DNA from: Bacillota bacterium
Lineage (GTDB): Bacteria; Bacillota; Clostridia; Lachnospirales; Lachnospiraceae
DNA: 64,000 bases
Assembly: GCA_023411215.1 (NCBI GenBank)
Contig: JAEYOY010000010.1
Location: 14,088 to 78,087 of the forward strand
Direction: 5' to 3'
Shown here: piece by piece, positions 1-8,024 of the stretch
How the letters are laid out: each line of letters starts with the position of its first letter
Position numbering within the stretch: position 1 is the stretch's first letter
Program-made: the position numbers and the translations under genes
Notes under the pieces: model-generated
Told to the model about the DNA's origin: nothing
Seen by the model: the letters and a program-made list of their open reading frames with translations, nothing else
Database searches by the model: none

Positions 1-2
1 TA

Positions 3-1226
3 ATACAAGAGAATGGCATACAAAATGCAGGTGATTTAGTGATAGGGCAAACCATTGTAATTACAGATCCACAAGAGATATATATTGTACAAGAAGGAGA
101 TACTTTATCCGAAATTGCATCGAAACATGAAATACCAATCATGCAATTATATAGAAATAATCCATTCCTTTGGGAAAGGGAATATATATATCCTGGTGAA
201 GAACTCATCATAAGCTATAATACAAGCACAACTATTTCAACGAATGGCTATGCATTTCCGTTTATTGATATGAGAATAGCAAGAGAGTCCTTACCTTATT
301 TAACCTATCTTTCAATTTTAAATTATCAAACATTAAGAAGAGGAGAGATTGAATCCTTCTATGATGATTCTGAATTAATTGAGATAGCCAAGCAGTTTGG
401 AGTAGCTCCATTAATGCTTATAACTAGTTTAACATTTCGTGGAGAACGTAATCCTGAAATTGTTTATGAAATATTATTAAACCCGGATTTTCAAGATAAT
501 CATGCACGGAATATGCTTAAGGTGATGAAAGAAAAGGGTTACTATGGTGTAAATATTACAATCACACATTTAAACGAGACGAATCAGAAGCTTTATTTCG
601 ATTATCTGAAACGAATCACTTCTTATCTCGGCAAGGAAGGATTTCCAGTTTTTACTACGATAGATCCTAATTATATAGAAGAAGAGGATGAGTTGCAGTT
701 CGAGAATATAGATTACTCCGATTATAATGATGTAATTAGATTATTGTATTTCATGAAATTTTTCTGGGGAACTCAATATGGGCCTCCTATGCCTGTCACA
801 TCAATAAAAAATATATCCTTATATGTAGATTTTATAAAGCAAACGATAGAGCCTGAAAAAATTGGAATTGGATTTCCTATGATAGGGTATGATTGGACTC
901 TTCCATATATTTCATATTCTTCAATAGGAAATGCAATCACGATTGAAGCTGCAATAGAATTGGCAAGGTTAAGGGATGCAACCATCTTATTTGATGAAGT
1001 TTCAGAAACACCATATTTTCGATATATTACCCAAGTGGGTAATGAAATGGTTCAGCATATTGTGTGGTTTGTTGATGCAAGGACAATCGAGGCGCTTGTA
1101 AAGCTGGTAATGAAAAATGGGCTACAAGGAACGGGATTGTGGAATATTATGAGTTATATTCCACAGCTTTGGCTTATTATTAATTCGAATTTTAATATAT
1201 ACAAGTTATTTCCTGAAACGAATTAA
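3..1226 (+). CDS. LysM / GH18-like spore protein (YaaH/SleL type), 5' end outside window
   Basis: The frame is open from base 3 and the first in-window residues look like the end of an earlier LysM repeat, so the gene starts to the left of the window; a GTG at 39 is internal. A second LysM repeat follows (about residues 15-60 counted from that GTG), then a GH18-like TIM barrel to the end. Proteins with this architecture (YaaH, SleL) bind spore or cell peptidoglycan through LysM and cleave cortex fragments. The GH18 catalytic region at 549-578 reads VNITITHLNE, without the expected D-x-D-x-E acid cluster, so catalysis is doubtful. The next gene is a Csp-like protease, which fits a spore or envelope role. 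The fold call is fairly sure; activity is not. Confidence 0.8.
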   Translation: MQENGIQNAGDLVIGQTIVITDPQEIYIVQEGDTLSEIASKHEIPIMQLYRNNPFLWEREYIYPGEELIISYNTSTTISTNGYAFPFIDMRIARESLPYLTYLSILNYQTLRRGEIESFYDDSELIEIAKQFGVAPLMLITSLTFRGERNPEIVYEILLNPDFQDNHARNMLKVMKEKGYYGVNITITHLNETNQKLYFDYLKRITSYLGKEGFPVFTTIDPNYIEEEDELQFENIDYSDYNDVIRLLYFMKFFWGTQYGPPMPVTSIKNISLYVDFIKQTIEPEKIGIGFPMIGYDWTLPYISYSSIGNAITIEAAIELARLRDATILFDEVSETPYFRYITQVGNEMVQHIVWFVDARTIEALVKLVMKNGLQGTGLWNIMSYIPQLWLIINSNFNIYKLFPETN

Positions 1227-1343
1227 CTTCATTCACGAATAGGGGCTATTTATTACGTACTTTCTATAGCTTCAGTACTTTCTAAGAATAAAAAAAACAA
1301 GGTCAACATAGGATTAATATAATTAATTTATTGGAGGCATATC

Positions 1344-3047
1344 TTGAATACAGGCTGTGGTAATCATATAGTCAGTGAGGAATATAGAGATTTTATTGCA
1401 GATTATGAACTGGCTTCGAGGGAAGAACTTGCCGGTAGTGATATTTGCTCTATCCAAATAGATTCAACCTTTACAGCCGTATATATTCCAGACAACTTAG
1501 TACCCGAAAAATCACTTGATGCTTATGGCTATAAAGTATTTGTACGTTTGTTGGGATTATTGGATGAACAAAGTATCGAAGCTTCCGGTGTGAGGAGACT
1601 TCGCAATATTGCAGGTTTAAATTTACGCGGGCAAGGTGTGTTGATTGGAATTGTTGATACCGGTATTGATTATACTCACAGTGCCTTTATTAATGCGGAT
1701 GGTACTTCAAGGATTGTCTCTATATGGGATCAGACGATACAAGACGGTCCCGCTCCTGAAGGGCTCTACTATGGAACGGAATATACAAGGGAACAAATCA
1801 ATAGGGCACTTCAAAGTAACGACCCAAGAGCTATCGTTCCAAGTACTGATGATATCGGACATGGTACTTTTTTAGCTGGTATTGCAGCTGGGAATGAGGA
1901 TCCCGATAACGAATTCTCGGGTGTGGTTCCGGATTCGGAAATTGTGGTTGTGAAGCTGAAATCTGCCAAAAAAAGTATTAGAGAATTCTACTTGCTAGGC
2001 GATGATGTGATATGTTTTCAAGAAAATGATGTTATGCTGGGAGTAAAGTATTTATTAGGTATTGCAGCAGAACTCGGACGGCCAATCTCAATATGCATTG
2101 GTCTAGGAACCTCTGAGGGGGACCATGATGAAACCGGTGCATTAAGTATTTATCTATCTAGCGTGGCACAACAGAATGGGGTATCAGTCTCCATAGCTGC
2201 TGGAAATGAAGGTAACAGCAGAAATCATTTTGAAACCCTAATGTCAACGGGGACAAATTCGGAAACGGTAGAGTTAAATATAGGACCAAATTTACCAGGT
2301 CTTTATTTCGAAATATGGGCAAATAGTCCGAATACGTTTGGTGTGGATATCATATCCCCTGGAGGAGAATATATGCCTCTAATCGTACCAAGAATTAATG
2401 AAAGACGGGAAGTAAGTTTTATTTTTGAGACGACAACCATAACCATTTATTTTCAACTAATAGGTTCAAGAGCCGGTGCACAGCTGGTTATTCTTAGACT
2501 TAGAAATCCATCAGAAGGAATCTGGCGAATTGGTATACAGAAAGTGAATAGAACGCTACCGTTGAACCTAAATATGTGGCTCCCGGTCAGAACATTCATC
2601 GGAGAAGATACCTATTTTATAAGATCCTCGCCATATACTACGCTGACGTCACCTGGAAATGTATTTATACCAATCGTGGCGACTGCATACGATAGCGTAA
2701 ATGATAGTCTATATATAGCTGCAAGTAGAGGTTTCACCAGAACCGGACGTTTCGCTCCTTCATTGGCAGCACCTGGGGTGAACCTTATAGGCCCATCCTT
2801 GGATAACAGCTATACTAGAATGTCAGGAACCAGTGTTGCAGCGGCACATACGGCCGGTATAGCCGCGATGCTTCTGGAATGGGGATTAGTCAGAAGAAAT
2901 CTTGATAACATGGATGGAACCGATGTGAAGAATTTGTTATTAAGGGGTGCGAAAAGAGATTTCAATTTAACTTATCCGAATAGGGAATGGGGCTTTGGGA
3001 TAATAGATGTGTTCGGTGTATTCGAGAATTTAAGAGGTAATATATAA
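1344..3047 (+). CDS. S8 subtilisin-like serine protease, Csp-like
   Basis: A 567-residue subtilase with the full catalytic triad: Asp105 in VDTGIDY, His173 in GHGT and Ser497 in SGTSVAAA. The long stretch between His and Ser is typical of clostridial S8 proteases related to CspA/B/C, which process the cortex lytic pro-enzyme during spore germination. There is no signal peptide or membrane segment, so it acts in the cytoplasm or forespore. The start is TTG at 1344, with a GGAGG site at 1333-1337. It lies 117 bp behind the LysM/GH18-like gene in the same direction and is followed by a strong hairpin. Clostridia often carry several paralogues of this family, so a germination role is inferred, not shown. 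Confidence 0.85.
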   Translation: MNTGCGNHIVSEEYRDFIADYELASREELAGSDICSIQIDSTFTAVYIPDNLVPEKSLDAYGYKVFVRLLGLLDEQSIEASGVRRLRNIAGLNLRGQGVLIGIVDTGIDYTHSAFINADGTSRIVSIWDQTIQDGPAPEGLYYGTEYTREQINRALQSNDPRAIVPSTDDIGHGTFLAGIAAGNEDPDNEFSGVVPDSEIVVVKLKSAKKSIREFYLLGDDVICFQENDVMLGVKYLLGIAAELGRPISICIGLGTSEGDHDETGALSIYLSSVAQQNGVSVSIAAGNEGNSRNHFETLMSTGTNSETVELNIGPNLPGLYFEIWANSPNTFGVDIISPGGEYMPLIVPRINERREVSFIFETTTITIYFQLIGSRAGAQLVILRLRNPSEGIWRIGIQKVNRTLPLNLNMWLPVRTFIGEDTYFIRSSPYTTLTSPGNVFIPIVATAYDSVNDSLYIAASRGFTRTGRFAPSLAAPGVNLIGPSLDNSYTRMSGTSVAAAHTAGIAAMLLEWGLVRRNLDNMDGTDVKNLLLRGAKRDFNLTYPNREWGFGIIDVFGVFENLRGNI

Positions 3048-3093
3048 AGTATCACAATACAATAGGTTATGCTGGATTCTACAGGATAAAGTA

Positions 3094-3139
3094 AGAAGGA
3101 AAGGTGATTGATGTGTCCGAATCAATCACCTTTCCTTCT
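3094..3139 (+). terminator. Rho-independent terminator after the subtilase
   Basis: A perfect 19-bp inverted repeat (3094-3112 and 3121-3139) with an 8-nt loop starts 46 bp after the subtilase stop. The right arm is pyrimidine-rich and is followed by an AT-rich run rather than a clean T tract. Confidence 0.7.
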
Positions 3140-3233
3140 ATATTATTAATAGTCATCAGAGGATGGAGGATTTTAGAGTCTTATGATAGGATTAATCCAG
3201 GAATGAGGGATCCTCTTAGTTGGATTTTTAAGG

Positions 3234-3262
3234 TTGTACACTTATATTGGAAATGTTAAAAT
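3234..3262 (+). promoter_or_regulatory. Sigma-A promoter for the ABC transporter/MerR operon
   Basis: TTGTAC at 3234-3239 and TAAAAT at 3257-3262 are separated by 17 bp. It lies about 90 bp upstream of the ATPase start in the 302-bp gap that otherwise holds only the terminator above. Confidence 0.5.
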
Positions 3263-3349
3263 AGTACCAAATAAGGTTATGTTGTATTCAATATCAGTAT
3301 TCTGGAATGGATAGGTGAGCTGTAACTGAAATCGTGAGGAGGTATTACT

Positions 3350-4033
3350 GTGGAAATTCTTAAATGCGTTGGCCTTACAAAGGTATATGGTAACGAAGAT
3401 AATCGGGTTATAGCATTGGATCATGTGAATTTGAGTATTGAAATGGGAGAGTTTGTTGCAGTAGTAGGAGCCTCCGGGTCAGGAAAATCAACTTTCCTGC
3501 ATATACTGGGAGGTGTTGATCAGCCAACAGAAGGAAAAGCGTTTGTGGAGGATACGGACTTATCTACTCTGGATCCTACCTCCTCAGCAATATTCAGGCG
3601 GAGAAAAGTGGGATTGATCTATCAGTTTTACAATCTAATTCCTACATTGACAGTAGAGCGTAATATTATGATGCCTATGATTTTAGATAAGAAGAAGCCG
3701 GAAAGGGAGCATTTTGACCAGATCGTGTCATCCTTGGGAATTCAGGATAAGTTAAAAGCACTTCCTAGTCAGTTGTCAGGAGGACAGCAGCAGAGAACTG
3801 CCATTGCACGTTCCTTGCTTTACCACCCCGCATTACTTTTGGCAGATGAACCCACTGGAAATCTGGATAAGAAGAATTCCAGAGAGATTATAGAGTTGCT
3901 GAAATTGTCTAATAAGAATTTCAAGCAAACAATAATTATGGTCACCCATGATGAGCAGCTTGCTTTCGAAGCAGACCGTATCATCACTTTTGAAGATGGC
4001 AGAATCATCTCCGATGAGAAACGAAGGGGGTGA
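3350..4033 (+). CDS. ABC transporter ATP-binding protein, MacB/LolD/BceA type
   Basis: A 227-residue ATPase with a Walker A motif (GASGSGKST), an LSGGQQQR signature, a Walker B motif (LLLADEPTGNLD) and the switch histidine in VTHD. The TGNLD form is typical of ATPases that work with FtsX-type permeases in mechanotransmission, antibiotic efflux or lipoprotein release. The start is GTG at 3350 behind a GAGGAGGT site. It ends 5 bp before the ATG of the large permease, so the two form one transporter. The substrate cannot be read from the sequence; a peptide antibiotic or signal sensed by the downstream MerR-type regulator is one possibility. Confidence 0.9.
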   Translation: MEILKCVGLTKVYGNEDNRVIALDHVNLSIEMGEFVAVVGASGSGKSTFLHILGGVDQPTEGKAFVEDTDLSTLDPTSSAIFRRRKVGLIYQFYNLIPTLTVERNIMMPMILDKKKPEREHFDQIVSSLGIQDKLKALPSQLSGGQQQRTAIARSLLYHPALLLADEPTGNLDKKNSREIIELLKLSNKNFKQTIIMVTHDEQLAFEADRIITFEDGRIISDEKRRG

Positions 4034-4038
4034 TAAGT

Positions 4039-6231
4039 ATGTGGAAGGAGTATTCCTTTAGCTATATCAAAAAAAATAAGATCAGCAGTATATCAATTAT
4101 GGTAGCGGCATTGATCTCGGCCATGTTCTTGTCGCTTATCACTTGTGTTTTCTACAATATGTGGATCGATAATATTAATCGGATTGTCTCGGAGGAAGGA
4201 GACTGGCAGGCAAAAATTATCGGGAGTATTTCAGAAAAAGATACGCAGAGTATCAAACTTATTGGTAATGTAAGAGATGTATTAACGCTTCATACAGAAA
4301 AGGGCGTGGAAACGTTAGTTTATCTAAATGACATGAGAAGTATCTATGAAGTACTGCCTGAGATAACCAGCATGATTGGAGTGGATACCTCCGCTGTTCT
4401 CTATCATGAAACATTGTTGTCAGAGTATTTTATTTTTGCTCCGGAGGATAAAAGCCCACCCATGCTTCTGACCTTTTATGTAGTTGTTATGATAATTGTC
4501 GGTGTCTCATTAATTCTGATTATTCGAAATGCTTTTTTGCGATCGATGCAGTCAAGAATCCACCAATTGGGAATTCTTCAAAGTATTGGTGCAACTCCGA
4601 AACAGCTCAGGATTTGTTTATTACAGGAAGCATTGGTTCTATGCCTTTTACCGATTATCGCCGGCGTTGGGGGAGGAGTTGGTTTATGCCTTTTCTTTAT
4701 TCGTCTTGCTAATTCAATAGCCGGAGCTTACCGTGGAGAAAATGCAGTGTTTTCTTATCACCTAGGATTATTCCTCATCCCCTTCCTTGCATCCGTTCTT
4801 ACTGTATTGTGCTCCGCATGGCTGCCGGCAAGAAAGATAAGTAAGCAAAATCCCCTACAGACCATTAAGGGAGAGGAAGAGGACTATGGTCTGCAAAAAG
4901 AGAAGAAGAGTCGTCTTATGCTTGCACTTTTCGGAATGGAGGGTGAATTGGCAGCGAAGTCCCTATATATGAGAAGAAAGGCCCTTCGAACAGCGTCTCT
5001 GTCCTTAACACTATCCTTTTTTACATGCAGTGTTTTTCTTTGTTTTATTACTCTGTCAGGGATTAGTACGAAGTATACCTATTTTGAGAGATACAAGGAT
5101 GCCTGGGATATTATGGTGACTGTAAAAACTCAGAGTATTGATGATGTGAAAGAGACCTTGGATCATAATGTCTTAGATGGGATGGATAGCTATCATATTT
5201 ATCAGAAGGCCTTAACCTATACCTGGTTGACGGAAGGTATGTTCAGCGATGAGCTTCAAACAATCGGAGGTATATCGGCACTGGCAGGTCGGGATATGGT
5301 CGTGAAGGATGGTAAATATCGAATCGAGGTTCCGATCGTGATTCTGGATGATACGAGCTTTCGTCATTATAGCGAAAATATGGAAGGCTACAATAAGGAT
5401 GCAGAATGGGGAATGATTACGGTCAATCGTATCTGGGATAATATTCATAGCAATTTTCGCAATAAGGAATATTTAAATTTTATGAAAGAGCAGGAAAATG
5501 TTGGTCTTACCTTATACCAAAGTAAGAATGGTAAAGAATATAAGGAAGAAGTGCCAATTTTAGCCTTTACGTACAAGTTACCTGTTTTAAGAGAAGAGTA
5601 CGCAAATTTTGCATTGGTACAGGTTATGTCAGTAAACTCATGGAAGCGCATATCGGCAAAGATGAGTGTAGAAGCTCAGGAGACATATATTAATGTGCAG
5701 ACGATAACGAATGACGCAATCATGCCGGTTCAGGAAGGAATAAATCAGTTGCTCGGCGGTAAAGAATATGAGATCGAAAATCGTATCGAGGAGGAGAGCT
5801 TTAATAAGGAAATACAAAGGGGATACACATTAATAATTGGCGGATTATGTGGTCTCTTGGCTGTTATTGGTTTGGCTAATGTATTTTCGAATACCCTTGG
5901 AATGATAAACACGAGAAAGAGAGAATTCGCCCGTTATATATCGGTAGGTCTTTCACCACATGGTATGAGGAAGATATTGTGCATGGAGGCTCTTATAATT
6001 GGGGGTAAACCAATCTTAATTACGATTCCTTTGACGTTATTATTTGTATTATTTGCAACATCAGCAAGCTATATCAATCCAATGGAATTTGTAGAAAACA
6101 TGCCGATAATTCCTTTGCTAGTATTTGCAGGCATGATTATAGGCTGTGTTGCATTTGCATATTATATCGGTGGGAGAAAGCTTTACCAGAATAATTTGAT
6201 AGAGACTCTAAGAAATGATATGCTATCTTAG
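4039..6231 (+). CDS. FtsX-like ABC transporter permease
   Basis: A 730-residue membrane protein: N-terminal segment with a transmembrane helix and a short extracytoplasmic part, two or three helices (about residues 140-260), a large soluble loop, and a final set of helices. This is the layout of ABC3/FtsX permeases. The ATG at 4039 is preferred over the in-frame GTG at 4030 because AAGGGGG (4024-4030) gives a proper spacing only to the ATG. It is the partner of the ATPase just upstream. Homologues export antimicrobial peptides or remodel the envelope; the large extracytoplasmic loop resembles BceB-like or MacB-like sensors, but the substrate is unknown. Confidence 0.85.
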   Translation: MWKEYSFSYIKKNKISSISIMVAALISAMFLSLITCVFYNMWIDNINRIVSEEGDWQAKIIGSISEKDTQSIKLIGNVRDVLTLHTEKGVETLVYLNDMRSIYEVLPEITSMIGVDTSAVLYHETLLSEYFIFAPEDKSPPMLLTFYVVVMIIVGVSLILIIRNAFLRSMQSRIHQLGILQSIGATPKQLRICLLQEALVLCLLPIIAGVGGGVGLCLFFIRLANSIAGAYRGENAVFSYHLGLFLIPFLASVLTVLCSAWLPARKISKQNPLQTIKGEEEDYGLQKEKKSRLMLALFGMEGELAAKSLYMRRKALRTASLSLTLSFFTCSVFLCFITLSGISTKYTYFERYKDAWDIMVTVKTQSIDDVKETLDHNVLDGMDSYHIYQKALTYTWLTEGMFSDELQTIGGISALAGRDMVVKDGKYRIEVPIVILDDTSFRHYSENMEGYNKDAEWGMITVNRIWDNIHSNFRNKEYLNFMKEQENVGLTLYQSKNGKEYKEEVPILAFTYKLPVLREEYANFALVQVMSVNSWKRISAKMSVEAQETYINVQTITNDAIMPVQEGINQLLGGKEYEIENRIEEESFNKEIQRGYTLIIGGLCGLLAVIGLANVFSNTLGMINTRKREFARYISVGLSPHGMRKILCMEALIIGGKPILITIPLTLLFVLFATSASYINPMEFVENMPIIPLLVFAGMIIGCVAFAYYIGGRKLYQNNLIETLRNDMLS

Positions 6232-6287
6232 GTATATGATAATAACGCTGGAAGAAAAGCCGTATACCAAGGAAAGGAGGCGGTAGT

Positions 6288-7037
6288 TTGAAAACCTACA
6301 AAACGGCACAGATAGCTAACATCATCGGTGTTCATCCGAATACGATACGTTTTTATGAGGAGATGAAGCTACTACCGATTATACCTAGAACAGAAAGCGG
6401 CTATCGTGTTTTTAATGACAGACATCTTGACCAGCTTTGGCTGCTCCGCACCGCCTTTCGTGCAGAGATAATCAGCGACAGACTCAGACAGGAAGTTTAT
6501 CAAATAGTGAAGACAGCGGCCGCAGAGGATATCTGTGGAGCATACCAAGGCACACAACGATACTTGGAACATCTTCGGGAAGAAAAAGCAAAGGCGGAAG
6601 AAGCAATCCGAATCACACTGGATCTCATTGAGGATACCGGAAAGCAGGAAGAACCTGTTGTATACAGGGGCAGACTAGAAGTTGCAGAAATTCTGGGAAT
6701 CACCATTGACGTTCTACGTGATTGGGAAAGAAACGGCTTAATAAAGGTACCAAGAGCTTCTAACGGCCACACAGAATATGGACGAAAAGAGATGAATCGT
6801 CTGAAAATTATCCGCACACTTCGCAATGCCCATTATTCCATGATGTCTATCCTACGTATGTTGAATCGACTGGATCAGGGAGATAAAAACGTCCGTAAGG
6901 CTATCAACACACCAGGGGAAGACGAAGACATTGTAGGTGCTGCCGACCGATATATAACGGCGCTAAGCCTGGCAGAAAAGGATGCGCAGGAGATGCTTGG
7001 GATTCTCGATGATATGCGTTGTAAACTTCATAGTTAG
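6288..7037 (+). CDS. Regulator with two MerR-type DNA-binding domains
   Basis: A 249-residue protein containing two MerR winged helix-turn-helix domains, one at about residues 4-55 (IANIIGVHPNTIRFYEE) and one at about 128-195 (VAEILGITIDVLRDWERNG), linked by a coiled helix rich in Glu, Lys and Ala. Ordinary MerR proteins have one such domain followed by a dimerization helix and effector domain. The start is TTG at 6288 with AAAGGAGG seven bases upstream. It sits 56 bp downstream of the FtsX permease in the same direction and likely regulates that transporter. No cysteine metal-binding cluster is evident, so a metal effector is unlikely. Confidence 0.85.
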   Translation: MKTYKTAQIANIIGVHPNTIRFYEEMKLLPIIPRTESGYRVFNDRHLDQLWLLRTAFRAEIISDRLRQEVYQIVKTAAAEDICGAYQGTQRYLEHLREEKAKAEEAIRITLDLIEDTGKQEEPVVYRGRLEVAEILGITIDVLRDWERNGLIKVPRASNGHTEYGRKEMNRLKIIRTLRNAHYSMMSILRMLNRLDQGDKNVRKAINTPGEDEDIVGAADRYITALSLAEKDAQEMLGILDDMRCKLHS

Positions 7038-7077
7038 ACTTCATATAATGTAATAAAAATCAGTAAAGGAAAACAAT

Positions 7078-7695
7078 ATGAGGTATAACGGAAGAAATTT
7101 ATACAATAGTAATATTGACTCAGAGAGGAATAACATGCGTAATGAGAGACACCCCTCCGCATTTTATCGAAATCCGAAGTATTCTCCGAAACATGATCAA
7201 ATTGAAAACGATCGGGTACAACTTGTTGACCAAGAGAAATATTATTATAACGATTATAGGACTAATCGTCATTACTATAATACGAAAAGAGATTATGGTC
7301 TGGAACCGTTTGTGGTTAATATTCATGAAGCTGCGAAGCAAAACGATTATTTCCGTATTGCTTTATGGACGGGAGAACATCTACAGCTCACTTTAATGAG
7401 TATCAATGTAGGAGAAGATATCGGGTTAGAGTGCCATCCTGACCTTGATCAATTCATACGTATTGAAGAAGGTCAGGGAATAGTTCTCATGGGAGATAAT
7501 AAAAACAGATTGGATTTTAAAGCAAAGGTCTCTGATGATTTTGCTTTCATAATACCTGCCGGAACTTGGCATAATCTCATTAATACCGGTCGTAATCAAC
7601 TAAAATTATACTCGATCTATGCACCGCCTCAGCATCCATGGGGTACGATTCATGAAACAAAAGCGGATGCCGTTGCGGCGGAACACAATCATTAA
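7078..7695 (+). CDS. Cupin-domain protein
   Basis: A 205-residue protein with a polar Asn/Tyr/Arg-rich N-terminus (about residues 1-75) and a C-terminal single cupin barrel (about 90-190). Motif 1 includes HPDLDQFIRIEEG and motif 2 includes PAGTWHNLIN, giving candidate metal-binding histidines. This cupin type, related to mannose-6-phosphate isomerase-like proteins, recurs in spore formers; the sticky N-terminus could suit a coat or surface protein, but that is inference. The start is ATG at 7078 behind AAAGGAAA; an internal ATG at 7135 would remove part of the polar segment. It lies 40 bp after the MerR gene and is followed by a terminator. Confidence 0.75.
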   Translation: MRYNGRNLYNSNIDSERNNMRNERHPSAFYRNPKYSPKHDQIENDRVQLVDQEKYYYNDYRTNRHYYNTKRDYGLEPFVVNIHEAAKQNDYFRIALWTGEHLQLTLMSINVGEDIGLECHPDLDQFIRIEEGQGIVLMGDNKNRLDFKAKVSDDFAFIIPAGTWHNLINTGRNQLKLYSIYAPPQHPWGTIHETKADAVAAEHNH

Positions 7696-7730
7696 TTATC
7701 GAAGAGCTGTTTCATAACGCGAATGTAGCG

Positions 7731-7766
7731 GAAGGAAAGGACAGGAGGCATCCTGTTCTTTTCTTC
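7731..7766 (+). terminator. Terminator after the cupin gene
   Basis: A 16-bp stem (with two G-U pairs) around a GGCA loop ends in a TTCTT-rich run. It closes the 3350-7695 operon. Confidence 0.7.
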
Positions 7767-8024
7767 ATTTAGTGCGCCCAGCATGGGCGCAATCTCAACA
7801 GCCTTATTGGTATTAATTGAAACGAAACCCAAAGAACGCAATATTTTTTGTAAAAAATAATGACAAAATATACATTATATGTTAACCTGTTTATGGTAAT
7901 GTTGGTAAAAATGACGTAATCGTTTTCTGTTTATCTTGCTATATTATCAATATTAGACATTTTATAGAGAAGAAACAGAGGATATTTTACATGCTCTGAA
8001 CAATAAATAAAAGGATCGGTACGT
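7767..8024. other. Intergenic region before the YesM-type kinase
   Basis: Beyond the terminator this gap holds a short perfect palindrome (TGCGCCCA, loop GCA, TGGGCGCA; 7772-7790) and AT-rich sequence. A weak promoter candidate is TTGTAA at 7848-7853 with TACATT 17 bp later at 7871-7876. I see no gene. Confidence 0.4.

Noticed and set aside
39..41. GTG at 39 as the start of the LysM protein
   Set aside because: The frame is open upstream to base 3 and encodes the end of another LysM repeat, so the gene starts beyond the window.
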